Source: Lachnospiraceae bacterium
GTDB lineage: Bacteria; Bacillota; Clostridia; Lachnospirales; Lachnospiraceae
Assembly (NCBI GenBank): GCA_902363675.1
Contig: CABJAV010000002.1
Span: 1,583 to 65,582 of the forward strand
Direction: 5' to 3'
Length of the DNA: 64,000 nt
Shown: positions 28,041 to 35,587 of the stretch, piece by piece
How the letters are laid out: each line of letters opens with the position of its first letter
How positions within the stretch are numbered: position 1 is the stretch's first letter
The notes under the pieces: model-generated
The model's input: only the letters and a program-made list of their open reading frames with translations
Told to the model about the DNA's origin: nothing
Databases searched by the model: none
Translations under genes and position numbers: made by a program

Positions 28041-28823
28041 ATGATTAGAGAAGAACGAAGAAAAAAGCGAAAAAAGAAAAATATATTATCGATTATACTG
28101 GGCGTTCTCATTATACTGGCATTGGCGGCAGTCATTGTGGTCAGTGTATTTAAAGTTAAGAAGGTCGAGGTGGAAGGTAATCAGTTATATGATTCCAAAG
28201 TGATTGAGAAAGCTGTGTTGAATGACGATTATTCCTGGAATTCCCTTTATGTATTTGTAAAGTATAAATTTGTAGCAACGAAAAAGATCCCGTTTATTGA
28301 TACCATGGAGATTTCGTTGAAAAATCCACAGACATTACATATTAAAGTGTATGAGAAAGGTATCATGGGATATCTGTACATTCCATCCATTAACGAGAAT
28401 GCGTATTTTGATAAGGATGGATTTGTAGTGGAGACGTCTTCGAAAGTGATTGATGGAACGCCACAGATTCTCGGAATTGACTGTGACAAGGTGGTTTTGT
28501 ACGAAAAATTACCAATTGAATCAGCAAAATTGCGGGAGATTCTGACATTGACCCAGTCACTGAAGCGTAATTCCCTGATTCCGGATTCCATTACTTATGG
28601 TGGGGTAAATGAGCCGGAACTTGCATATGGGGACATCAAAGTCCAGATGGGGAATTTGAATCTGCTCACACAGAAAGTGGAGCGTCTGGCAAAGATTAAA
28701 CCGAAACTGCAGGGAATGAAAGGAACACTACATTTAGAAAATTGGACGGAAGAGACAACAAATATAGTGTTTGACCAGAAAACGGAAGCAAAAAAAGCTT
28801 CAAAGAATTCAAACAAAGAATAA
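28041..28823 (+). CDS. ftsQ: Cell division protein DivIB/FtsQ
   Basis: 260 residues. A very basic N-terminal tail (about 1-14), one membrane helix (about 15-36) and a POTRA domain starting VFKVKKVEVEGNQLYDSKVIEKAVL fit this assignment. The FtsQ/DivIB beta domain follows, with LHIKVYEKGIMGYLYIPSINENAYFDKDGFVVE. The C-terminus is Lys-rich. It acts in the divisome with FtsL and DivIC outside the membrane. murG, which normally lies between ftsW and this gene, is missing. The last gene before the separate ftsZ transcription unit. Confidence 0.9.
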   Translation: MIREERRKKRKKKNILSIILGVLIILALAAVIVVSVFKVKKVEVEGNQLYDSKVIEKAVLNDDYSWNSLYVFVKYKFVATKKIPFIDTMEISLKNPQTLHIKVYEKGIMGYLYIPSINENAYFDKDGFVVETSSKVIDGTPQILGIDCDKVVLYEKLPIESAKLREILTLTQSLKRNSLIPDSITYGGVNEPELAYGDIKVQMGNLNLLTQKVERLAKIKPKLQGMKGTLHLENWTEETTNIVFDQKTEAKKASKNSNKE

Positions 28824-28846
28824 ATGTAAAAAATCACAAATTTTTG

Positions 28847-29003
28847 TTGATTATTTTGTTGAAAAAATATATTATAGTCTATATGGGTGTGCATGAAACA
28901 TTGAAATGTTTCACGGCAGCCGGTTTTATAGAAGATAGTTTCGCAGATAGTACATCGGTAATCCGTAAGACTATCGTTCGTCAGCGGACAGGCTGGCAAT
29001 AGA
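28847..29003 (+). promoter_or_regulatory. ftsZ promoter and structured 5' leader
   Basis: TTGATT (28847-28852), 17 bp, TATTAT (28870-28875), the same two hexamers and spacing as the mraZ promoter. The leader of about 160 nt can fold. TGAAACAT/ATGTTTCA (28894-28913) is a perfect hairpin. CAGCC (28917-28921) can pair with GGCTG (28991-28995), enclosing GAAGATAGT (28931-28939) paired with ACTATC-G-TTC (28970-28979). No known riboswitch consensus was recognised. Confidence 0.5.
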
Positions 29004-29040
29004 TTAAAATTTATAGGTTAAAGAAAGAGGAGGAAGAACC

Positions 29041-30303
29041 ATGCTGGAGATTCGGACAACAGAGGCAGATGCTAGTGCCAAAATAATTGTAATTGGTGTA
29101 GGTGGTGCCGGAAATAATGCTGTTAACCGCATGATTGACGAAAATATAGGTGGAGTAGAGTTTATCGGTGTAAACACAGATAAGCAGGCATTACAGTTGT
29201 GCAAAGCTCCAACATTAATTCAAATCGGTGAGAAACTTACCAAGGGACTTGGTGCAGGAGCTCAGCCGGAGATCGGCGAGAAAGCTGCTGAAGAAAGTGC
29301 AGAAGAATTATCCGCAGCTGTCAAAGGTGCAGATATGGTATTTGTTACCTGTGGTATGGGAGGCGGTACGGGTACAGGTGCAGCCCCGGTTGTTGCAAAA
29401 ATTGCCAAGGAGCAGGGAATCCTGACGGTAGGAGTTGTGACAAAGCCATTCAAATTTGAAGCAAAGAAGCGTATGATCAATGCTGTATCCGGTATTGAAA
29501 AATTAAAAGAAAGTGTTGACACGCTCATCGTTATTCCAAACGATAAACTTCTTGAAATCGTAGACAGACGTACTTCTATGCCGGATGCATTAAAGAAGGC
29601 AGATGAGGTATTACAGCAGGCAGTACAGGGAATTACAGACTTGATTAATCTGCCGGCATTGATTAACCTTGATTTCGCAGACGTTCAGACAGTTATGAAA
29701 GATAAGGGACTGGCACATATTGGAATTGGTAGTGCAAAGGGTGATGAGAAGGCAATCGAGGCTGTTAAGCTTGCCGTTGCATCGCCACTTCTTGAGACAA
29801 CCATCAATGGTGCAACACATGTCATTATCAATATTTCCGGAGACATTTCTCTTATGGATGCTAATGATGCTGCAAGCTATGTGCAGGATCTTGCGGGAGA
29901 GGACGCAAATATCATCTTCGGTGCGAAGTTTGATGAGACTATGACAGATGAAGCAACAATCACAGTTATCGCAACCGGATTAGAGAGTCCTATGAAGTCT
30001 GTAGCAGCTCCAGGCGGTGTTAGTTCCCGTATGGTATATCCGAACCAGACAGTAAACCGTCAGCCGGCTGCTTCCGGAATTGTGAATCGTGTAGCTTCTA
30101 CAAACAGTTATGTAGGAACAGGAGTAACAAATAATGCTTCTGTGCAGAGAAATTCAATCCCTGTAACACCTAGACCTGCAACTACGGCACCGAGACAGGC
30201 AACACCTACTTATTCCGGTATCCAGAGACCAAAGCAGCCGGAAAGCAGTGTTAAGCCGGTAGAGATCAATATTCCGGATTTCCTGAAAAATTCAAAAAGA
30301 TAA
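29041..30303 (+). CDS. ftsZ: Cell division GTPase FtsZ
   Basis: 420 residues. Tubulin-like GTPase that polymerises into the Z ring. Key elements are [14 protein letters not shown] (about residues 17-30), the signature [18 protein letters not shown] (about 106-123) and the T7 loop [12 protein letters not shown] long, Thr/Pro/Gln-rich disordered linker (about 325-400) ends in the conserved C-terminal peptide [13 protein letters not shown], which binds FtsA/SepF/EzrA-type partners. ATG 29041 follows AGAGGAGGAAG. It has its own promoter and leader, and ends in the unusual hairpin region shared with spoIIGA. Confidence 0.98.
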   Translation: MLEIRTTEADASAKIIVIGVGGAGNNAVNRMIDENIGGVEFIGVNTDKQALQLCKAPTLIQIGEKLTKGLGAGAQPEIGEKAAEESAEELSAAVKGADMVFVTCGMGGGTGTGAAPVVAKIAKEQGILTVGVVTKPFKFEAKKRMINAVSGIEKLKESVDTLIVIPNDKLLEIVDRRTSMPDALKKADEVLQQAVQGITDLINLPALINLDFADVQTVMKDKGLAHIGIGSAKGDEKAIEAVKLAVASPLLETTINGATHVIINISGDISLMDANDAASYVQDLAGEDANIIFGAKFDETMTDEATITVIATGLESPMKSVAAPGGVSSRMVYPNQTVNRQPAASGIVNRVASTNSYVGTGVTNNASVQRNSIPVTPRPATTAPRQATPTYSGIQRPKQPESSVKPVEINIPDFLKNSKR

Positions 30304-30307
30304 TTAA

Positions 30308-30385
30308 TTTGTCGAAGAAGGTAAATAATTATTAAATTAAAACCTCCTGTTTTTGCCAAATTATAGAGAAAAATTTTTCTATAAT
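30308..30385 (+). promoter_or_regulatory. spoIIG promoter with Spo0A box
   Basis: TTTGTCGAA at 30308-30316 is a perfect Spo0A box. TTGCCA (30353-30358) and TATAAT (30380-30385) are separated by 21 bp. A sigma-A promoter with an over-long spacer activated by Spo0A is the known architecture of Bacillus subtilis spoIIG (22-bp spacer). A second degenerate box, 7/9 on the minus strand (TTTGGCAAA), overlaps the -35. The predicted start is about 30392, placing the first box near -84. Confidence 0.75.
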
Positions 30386-30408
30386 AGCAGAGACAGGAGG
30401 TGTTTTTT
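30342..30408 (+). terminator. ftsZ terminator whose 3' arm is the spoIIGA ribosome binding site
   Basis: ACCTCCTGT (30342-30350) pairs perfectly with ACAGGAGGT (30393-30401). Between them 30360-30385 forms an inner hairpin (ATTATAG.../...CTATAAT). Six T follow (30403-30408). Transcripts from ftsZ would be terminated, or if read through would have the AGGAGG of spoIIGA masked. Transcripts from the spoIIG promoter start at about 30392, lack the 5' arm and keep the site free. Confidence 0.7.
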
Positions 30409-31188
30409 ATATATGCATTCTATATAGACGTGTTTATAGAACAGAATTTTCTGATGAATCTGCTTGTTTTGTTGATGACCTGCGAATTAAGCAAAAGTGC
30501 AGCCGGACACAAATATCTCAGAATAGTGGTTTCCTCCGGGATTGGAGCACTTCTTACGGCAGTGTTATTGTTAATAAGGGTATATTGGCTGAGTGTATTT
30601 TTGACAGCCGTCATTGTAGTGCCATTGATGCTGTTTCTTACATTTGGAAAATGTGGTAAAAAGCAGTTTGTTCAACGGATTTTAATTAGCTGGTTTGGAA
30701 TTCTTTTATTGAATGGAATTGTGACTGCTTTTTCGAATCTCACAGGAATACGCGGGATGACATGGTACGTGGCAGTGGTGACTATTGTAATCGGGCATAC
30801 TTTCGTGAAAGTCTGGCTGTGTAACATGCGGCAGCAGAAAAATCTTTATGAAGTGAGGTTGAAAAATGATGGGAAAGAAGTCTGTTGTGTTGGACTGTAC
30901 GATTCTGGAAATCGATTACAGATGCCGGATTCAGGAGAGCCGGTACATATTGTGAGTATGGATATTTTTGAACGATTGAAAAAAAAAGAGAGCAAGATAA
31001 GGGAGATTCCATTTCAGGCACTGGGAACAAACGAAGGGCGTGTTCCGGTTACAGAAATTGATTCAATGGAATTGCTGCATCGTAAGACAGATCATATATA
31101 CAGAAATGTGTGGTTGGGATGTGCAGATGTGACATTGTTGCAGGGAAAGTCATACAAGATGATCCTGCATTCTTCTATACAAAAGTAG
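30409..31188 (+). CDS. spoIIGA: Sigma-E processing peptidase SpoIIGA
   Basis: About 259 residues. The N-terminal half has five or six membrane helices (starting FYIDVFIEQNFLMNLLVLLM). The C-terminal half is an aspartic protease domain with the catalytic GLYDSGNRLQMPDSGEP (about residues 163-179). It cleaves the pro-peptide of sigma-E at the spore septum. The start is unusual. AGGAGG (30395-30400) overlaps the only standard in-frame start (GTG 30400), while ATA at 30409 sits 8 nt downstream and matches the usual N-terminus position. An out-of-frame ATG at 30413 gives a 4-codon ORF. sigE follows after 41 bp. Confidence 0.9.
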   Translation: MYAFYIDVFIEQNFLMNLLVLLMTCELSKSAAGHKYLRIVVSSGIGALLTAVLLLIRVYWLSVFLTAVIVVPLMLFLTFGKCGKKQFVQRILISWFGILLLNGIVTAFSNLTGIRGMTWYVAVVTIVIGHTFVKVWLCNMRQQKNLYEVRLKNDGKEVCCVGLYDSGNRLQMPDSGEPVHIVSMDIFERLKKKESKIREIPFQALGTNEGRVPVTEIDSMELLHRKTDHIYRNVWLGCADVTLLQGKSYKMILHSSIQK

Positions 31189-31229
31189 TGTATTTCTGGA
31201 TTGTTACAAATTGAATGGAGGAAAAAAGA

Positions 31230-31967
31230 ATGGATGTAAAACAATTACTGAAGACTACAATTGGAAAAATTCGAATGTTATTTGCAGAAGAAGAGATTTT
31301 TTATATTGGAGGCTCGGATGTTTTGCCACCTCCTCTCGAAAAGGAACAGGAACAGAAGTGTCTGGTAGCTCTTTCGGACCTGACAACAAAAAAGAAAGAC
31401 TATTCGAAGGAAGATGCAAGAAAAATGCTGATAGAGCATAATTTGCGTCTGGTTGTTTATCTGGCCAAGAAGTTTGAAAATACAGGAATCTGTGTGGAAG
31501 ATCTGATTTCGATTGGAACAATTGGACTGATTAAAGGAATCAATACCTTTAATCCAGAAAAGAAAATTAAACTGGCAACCTACGCATCACGATGCATAGA
31601 AAATGAAATTCTTATGTACTTACGCAGAAATAACAAAATAAAAATGGAAGTTTCCATTGATGAACCGCTGAATGTGGATTGGGATGGAAATGAGCTTTTG
31701 TTGTCAGATATTCTAGGTACGGAAGAAGATATTATTTACAGGGACATGGAAAACGAAGCAGAGATAAGACTATTGCGGGATGCTGTGGAAAAGCTTGACC
31801 CAAGAGAAAAAGAAATTATTTGTCTGCGGTATGGAATCAACCGAAAGGATGGAAAAGAGATGACACAGAAAGAAGTAGCTGACTTGCTTGGTATCTCGCA
31901 ATCGTACATATCTCGTCTGGAAAAAAAGATTATGATACGGTTAAAAAAAGAAATTCAGAAAAATTAG
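31230..31967 (+). CDS. sigE: Sporulation sigma factor sigma-E (pro-protein)
   Basis: 245 residues (239 in B. subtilis). An N-terminal pro-sequence ([28 protein letters not shown]), removed by SpoIIGA, is followed by PPPLEKEQE. Region 2 includes [24 protein letters not shown] and the -10 recognition part [21 protein letters not shown]. Region 4 contains the helix-turn-helix [24 protein letters not shown]. It directs mother-cell transcription early in sporulation, including the spoIIIA operon at 55 kb. ATG 31230 was chosen for GGAGG (31217-31221); an ATG at 31215 overlaps that site. Confidence 0.97.
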   Translation: MDVKQLLKTTIGKIRMLFAEEEIFYIGGSDVLPPPLEKEQEQKCLVALSDLTTKKKDYSKEDARKMLIEHNLRLVVYLAKKFENTGICVEDLISIGTIGLIKGINTFNPEKKIKLATYASRCIENEILMYLRRNNKIKMEVSIDEPLNVDWDGNELLLSDILGTEEDIIYRDMENEAEIRLLRDAVEKLDPREKEIICLRYGINRKDGKEMTQKEVADLLGISQSYISRLEKKIMIRLKKEIQKN

Positions 31968-31985
31968 AATGTTTTCAGAAAACAG

Positions 31986-32015
31986 TTGGGCTTTGTGGAA
32001 AATGTATGATATAAT
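31986..32015 (+). promoter_or_regulatory. Predicted promoter of the MBL-fold gene
   Basis: TTGGGC (31986-31991), 18 bp, consensus TATAAT (32010-32015), just after the sigE stop. Confidence 0.55.
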
Positions 32016-32043
32016 AATGCCATGACAGAAAGGGGTGGCTTTT

Positions 32044-33645
32044 ATGGTATTGCAATTTTTGGGGGCTGATCGTGAAGTGACCGGCAGCTGCCACTATGTA
32101 AAGTTTGGGGATAAGCATTTTCTTGTAGATTGTGGTATGGAGCAGGGACCGGATTTATATGTGAATCAGGAGATTCCGGTGAATGCAGCGACGATTGATT
32201 ATGTGTTTGTTACACATGCGCATATTGATCATTCCGGTTTATTACCGCTTTTATACAATCATGGGTTTCGAGGAACGGTTTTTGCAACGAAAGCAACTTG
32301 TGAGCTCTGTAATATTATGTTGAAAGATTCCGCTCACATTCAGGAATTTGAGGCAGAGTGGAGAAACCGTAAGGCACGCCGTGCAGGTAAGCCGGAAGTG
32401 ACACCGATGTACAATATGGAGGATGCACAGGGTGTTCTGGAACATTTCGTGGAATGTTCCTACAATGAGAAGGTTGAAATCTGTGAGGGACTCACGGTTC
32501 GCTTTATTGATGCCGGACACCTGCTTGGTTCTTCTTCCATTGAGATGTGGGTGACCGAAGAGGGAGAGAGCAGAAAGCTGGTCTTTTCCGGTGATATCGG
32601 AAATGGAAACCGGCCATTGATCAAAGATCCAGAATACATCCATGACGCAGATTATGTCATCATGGAATCAACCTATGGCAATCGGAATCATGATACACCA
32701 CCGGATTATGCGGTTGAACTTGCAAAAGTAATCAACGCGACATTTACGAAGGGCGGTAATCTGGTTATTCCAGCATTTTCCGTTGGTCGTACGCAGGAAA
32801 TGCTTTATTACATGCGTCGGATCAAAACAGAAAATCTGTTGCCGGAATATCAGAATTTTGAGGTATATATTGATAGCCCGCTCGCGGTGGAAGCAACAAA
32901 TATCTTCCACAAAAACGTGGCTGAATGTTTCGATGAGGATGCGCTTGCATTGATTGAGTCAGGTGTCAATCCAATTCAGTTTGACGGATTAAAAGTTGCG
33001 ATAACAAGTGATGAATCCAAGATGATCAATGTCAATGCAAAGTCAAAAGTTATTATTTCCGCATCGGGAATGTGTGAAGCAGGTCGTATCCGCCATCATT
33101 TAAAGCATAATTTATGGCGTTCAGATTCTACGATACTTTTTGTTGGTTATCAGGTGCCGGGAACATTGGGCCATTCGTTACTGAACGGAGTCAAAAAGGT
33201 AAAACTGTTTGGTGAAGAAATCGAAGTAAAAGCAAACATAGTAAATTTGCCGGGAATCAGTGGCCACGCAGACCGAGATCATCTTACCAAATGGATTTCT
33301 GCTTTTTCTGAGAATCCGCCAAAGAAAGTATTTATTGTACATGGCGAGGAAAGCACCGCTGTTGAATTTGCGGAGCATGTCAAAAATGATGTTGGATTTG
33401 ATGCGACAGCTCCGTACAGTGGAGATGCATTTGATCTGATCACAGGCCAGCAGGTTGCACAGGGAAGCCGTGAACTTGTGGAGAAGAAGAAAGTATATCG
33501 TGCAAGTTCAAGTGTATTCGATCGACTGGTGATTGCAGGAGAACGCCTGGTTGCAGTAATCCGCAAGTGTCAGGGTATGGCAAACAAAGATCTTGCAAAA
33601 TTTGCAGACCAGATCAATGCATTGTGCGACAAGTGGGATCGCTAG
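32044..33645 (+). CDS. MBL-fold/beta-CASP RNA-processing-type nuclease
   Basis: 533 residues. Metallo-beta-lactamase core with the zinc motif THAHIDHSG (H-x-H-x-D-H, about residues 57-65), GHLLGSSSIE and FSGDIGN (metal ligands). A beta-CASP insert (STYGNRNH, ISASGMCEAGRIRHHL) and the RMMBL tail (ISGHADRDHL, FIVHGEE) follow. This is the YSH1/CPSF-73-like group (COG1236), related to RNase J, so an RNA endo/exonuclease role is likely but unproven. ATG 32044 was chosen because GGGGTGG overlaps the alternative GTG at 32035. It separates sigE from sigG, which are adjacent in many spore formers. Confidence 0.88.
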   Translation: MVLQFLGADREVTGSCHYVKFGDKHFLVDCGMEQGPDLYVNQEIPVNAATIDYVFVTHAHIDHSGLLPLLYNHGFRGTVFATKATCELCNIMLKDSAHIQEFEAEWRNRKARRAGKPEVTPMYNMEDAQGVLEHFVECSYNEKVEICEGLTVRFIDAGHLLGSSSIEMWVTEEGESRKLVFSGDIGNGNRPLIKDPEYIHDADYVIMESTYGNRNHDTPPDYAVELAKVINATFTKGGNLVIPAFSVGRTQEMLYYMRRIKTENLLPEYQNFEVYIDSPLAVEATNIFHKNVAECFDEDALALIESGVNPIQFDGLKVAITSDESKMINVNAKSKVIISASGMCEAGRIRHHLKHNLWRSDSTILFVGYQVPGTLGHSLLNGVKKVKLFGEEIEVKANIVNLPGISGHADRDHLTKWISAFSENPPKKVFIVHGEESTAVEFAEHVKNDVGFDATAPYSGDAFDLITGQQVAQGSRELVEKKKVYRASSSVFDRLVIAGERLVAVIRKCQGMANKDLAKFADQINALCDKWDR

Positions 33646-33677
33646 AGCGTGTAAAAGTAAAGAAGAAAATAAAAATT

Positions 33678-33708
33678 AGAGGGCGGTTAATGATCGCCCT
33701 CTGTTTTT
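33678..33708. terminator. Bidirectional terminator between convergent genes
   Basis: AGAGGGCG / CGCCCTCT with a 9-nt loop. It is followed by GTTTTT on the + strand and by AATTTTTATTTT on the minus strand. The hairpin overlaps the last codons of sigG. Confidence 0.9.
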
Positions 33709-34478
33709 AAATATTGATACATGCTTTTTAATGCATTTTTTTCCAGGCGGGATACCTGTGCCTGGGAAATATGGATTTCGTCGGCTACTTCAATCTGGGT
33801 TTTTCCCTCAAAAAACCGGAGTTTTATGATTTTTTCATCCCGTTCATTGAGGCGGGACATCGCATCGTTTAAAGACAGATCTTCAATCCAGTTCTCTTCC
33901 TTGTTTTTTTTGTCGGAAATCTGGTCCATGACATAAAGGGTATCGCCGCCGTCTGTGTATACCGGGTCGAAGAGGCTTAACGGCGTCTGGATGGCATCTA
34001 ATGCATAGACAATGTCTTCTTTTGGAATGTCGCATGCGTTTGAAATTTCATCCAGAGTAGGTTCTTTTTGAGAGGCGCGGGAAAGCTGCTCCTTGGCCTG
34101 CATTGCTTTGTAAGCAATGTCCCGCAGAGAGCGCGGAATACGGTAACTGCTGTTGTCCCGCAGGTAACGCCGGATCTCCCCAATGATCATCGGTACAGCA
34201 TATGTGGAAAACTTGACACCTACACTGGTATCAAAGTTGTCAATGGCTTTCATAAGTCCAATACAGCCAATCTGGAACAGATCGTCCACGTTTTCATTGT
34301 GATTATGGAACCGTTTGATGACCGACAGAACAAGGCGGAGATTCCCTTTGATATAGCAGTCCCGGGCATTGGAGTCCCCCTGTTTGATTTTATCAAAAAG
34401 TGCTTTTTTTTCTTCTTCTTTGAGTATTGGTAACTTAGAAGTGTTCACACCACAGATTTCAACTTTGTATGCTGCCAT
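33687..34478 (-). CDS. sigG: Sporulation sigma factor sigma-G
   Basis: 263 residues, close to the usual 260. It starts MAAYKVEICGVNTSKLP, the SpoIIAB-sensitive N-terminus typical of SigG. Region 2 reads NLRLVLSVIKRFHNHNENVDDLFQIGCIGLMKAIDNFD and VGVKFSTYAVPMIIGEIRRYLRD. Region 3 is EPTLDEISNACDIPKEDIVYALD. The region 4 helix-turn-helix is KTQIEVADEIHISQAQVSRLEKNAL. It controls late forespore genes. The minus-strand ATG follows ACGGAGGC. Here it is inverted relative to spoIIGA-sigE and lies behind the MBL gene, so read-through from sigE into sigG cannot occur. Confidence 0.97.
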   Translation of the reverse strand: MAAYKVEICGVNTSKLPILKEEEKKALFDKIKQGDSNARDCYIKGNLRLVLSVIKRFHNHNENVDDLFQIGCIGLMKAIDNFDTSVGVKFSTYAVPMIIGEIRRYLRDNSSYRIPRSLRDIAYKAMQAKEQLSRASQKEPTLDEISNACDIPKEDIVYALDAIQTPLSLFDPVYTDGGDTLYVMDQISDKKNKEENWIEDLSLNDAMSRLNERDEKIIKLRFFEGKTQIEVADEIHISQAQVSRLEKNALKSMYQYLKTEGDH

Positions 34479-34512
34479 GAGATGCCTCCGTTTTACAAAT
34501 CAATTTATCATA

Positions 34513-34557
34513 AAGGATGCTCTTTCTTTTGCTTTTTTATGCAGTTAATGCTATACT
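34513..34557. promoter_or_regulatory. Divergent promoter region: sigG (minus) and small ORF (plus)
   Basis: On the minus strand TGCATA (34538-34543) and CATCCTT (34513-34519), 18 bp apart, resemble a forespore sigma-F/sigma-G promoter (TGMATA / CATACTA, second element 5 of 7). On the plus strand TTGCTT (34529-34534), 17 bp, TATACT (34552-34557) fits a sigma-A promoter. The minus-strand call is tentative. Confidence 0.4.
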
Positions 34558-34610
34558 TTTACAAAATCAGAAAGAGATAGTGGATAGTGTCAAGACAAGG
34601 AGGCATCGGT

Positions 34611-34751
34611 ATGGAAGACAAGAAGAATGTAAGTGAAGACGTAAAAAAGAACACAGTGGATCAGGGGCCACAGAGTGAAGAATGGGCAACCGAAGCATTG
34701 GAAGAAATGGATGATTTTATCGAATCCCAGGGAATTTATATCCGCCAGTAA
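34611..34751 (+). CDS. Small acidic 46-aa protein, unknown
   Basis: A complete short ORF: ATG 34611 with a perfect AAGGAGG 7 bp upstream and a sigma-A-like promoter at 34529-34557; the stop is at 34749-34751. The product is hydrophilic and acidic, with a Lys-rich start (EDKKNVSEDVKKNTVDQ) and an aromatic/acidic end (EEWATEALEEMDDFIESQG) that could form an amphipathic helix. It has no Cys, signal peptide or membrane helix. It lies divergent from sigG and upstream of the preQ1 riboswitch. I recognise no family; the strong translation signals argue that it is real. Confidence 0.6.
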   Translation: MEDKKNVSEDVKKNTVDQGPQSEEWATEALEEMDDFIESQGIYIRQ

Positions 34752-34804
34752 TTATGTTTGAAATTTTATCGGAAATTATTCCCGGCAATTATTCCCGGCA
34801 ATAC

Positions 34805-34833
34805 TTGACAGAATGCGAAATTAAGATTAAAGT
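34805..34833 (+). promoter_or_regulatory. queT promoter
   Basis: TTGACA (34805-34810), 17 bp, TAAAGT (34828-34833), about 20 bp upstream of the preQ1 riboswitch. Confidence 0.55.
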
Positions 34834-34853
34834 AATCCTTGCTGCAAACAGCG

Positions 34854-34897
34854 CGTCAGTTCGAAACCTTCCTGACAGAAAACAAAACTAAAGGAGA
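34854..34897 (+). ncRNA. preQ1 class I riboswitch (translational)
   Basis: Stem P1 is GTCAG (34855-34859) / CTGAC (34872-34876). The A-rich tail AGAAAACAAAACTAAAGG is typical of the class. Loop bases CCTT (34867-34870) can pair with AAGG (34891-34894) to form the H-type pseudoknot. Those AAGG bases are part of the queT Shine-Dalgarno sequence, so bound preQ1 would hide it and lower QueT synthesis. The downstream gene is a queuosine-precursor transporter, which supports the call. Confidence 0.8.
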
Positions 34898-34904
34898 ATT
34901 TTAT

Positions 34905-35420
34905 ATGAGAAACAAAAGTGTAACGTATGTAGTACAGGCGGCTGTGATCGCTGCATTGTATGTGGTATTGACATTACTTGCCAATGCGCTTGGATTATCT
35001 TCCTACAGTATTCAGGTACGATTTTCAGAAGCATTGTGTATCCTTCCGTTTTTTACACCGGCAGCGATACCGGGACTCTGGATCGGATGTCTGACAGCGA
35101 ACCTGATGACAGGAGCTATCATCTGGGATATTGTATTTGGAAGTATTGCAACATTGATCGGAGCGGTAGGTACGTATCTGTTGCGTAAGCACAAATTTGC
35201 ATGTACGCTTCCACCGGTTATCGCAAACATGGTTATTGTTCCGTGGGTTCTGCGTTATGGATACGGATTTAAGACGGTTTACAATGGTGTTGACTGGTCG
35301 ATTCCTTTTAACGTGGTTACGGTAGGAATCGGTGAGATTATTTCTGTATGTATTCTGGGAAGTCTGTTACTGAAAGTACTGAATAAATATCGCAATGTAA
35401 TTTTTCGCGGGAACGAATAG
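34905..35420 (+). CDS. queT: Queuosine precursor transporter QueT (ECF S component)
   Basis: 171 residues and about five membrane helices. QueT family features: VQAAVIAALYVVLTLLANALG at the start, the QVRFSEALCILPFFTPAAIPGLWIGC block (about residues 38-63) and the late GVDWSIPFNVVTVGIGE. It is the substrate-binding membrane part of an energy-coupling-factor importer for preQ1 or preQ0; the shared EcfA/EcfT modules are elsewhere. ATG 34905 follows AAAGGAG, which is the regulatory target of the preQ1 riboswitch just upstream. A longer frame upstream runs through the riboswitch and is not used. Confidence 0.92.
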   Translation: MRNKSVTYVVQAAVIAALYVVLTLLANALGLSSYSIQVRFSEALCILPFFTPAAIPGLWIGCLTANLMTGAIIWDIVFGSIATLIGAVGTYLLRKHKFACTLPPVIANMVIVPWVLRYGYGFKTVYNGVDWSIPFNVVTVGIGEIISVCILGSLLLKVLNKYRNVIFRGNE

Positions 35421-35453
35421 AAGATTAGCAAAAAATGAATAAAGTGAAGGTTT

Positions 35454-35482
35454 GGAGACTGTCGTAAGACGGTCTCTTTTTT
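35454..35482 (+). terminator. Terminator of queT
   Basis: GAGACTGTC / GACGGTCTC (one G-U), loop GTAA, followed by six T. Confidence 0.92.
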
Positions 35483-35587
35483 AAACTTCATAAAATCTTA
35501 AAGAAAATGACAGCTGAATTTCAAACATTTTACGATGCAGGTATGCTATGATTACAATTGAATACGGAACTTAAAAAGGAGGACGTT

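Noticed and set aside
28884..29003. A c-di-GMP (GEMM) or other known riboswitch before ftsZ
   Set aside because: The conserved GEMM blocks, and those of the TPP, preQ1, SAM and purine classes, are not present. Only stems without known signatures are seen.
34773..34800. Tandem copies of a 14-bp unit (AATTATTCCCGGCA)
   Set aside because: Only two copies in a short intergenic stretch, with no neighbouring structure or gene to give it meaning.
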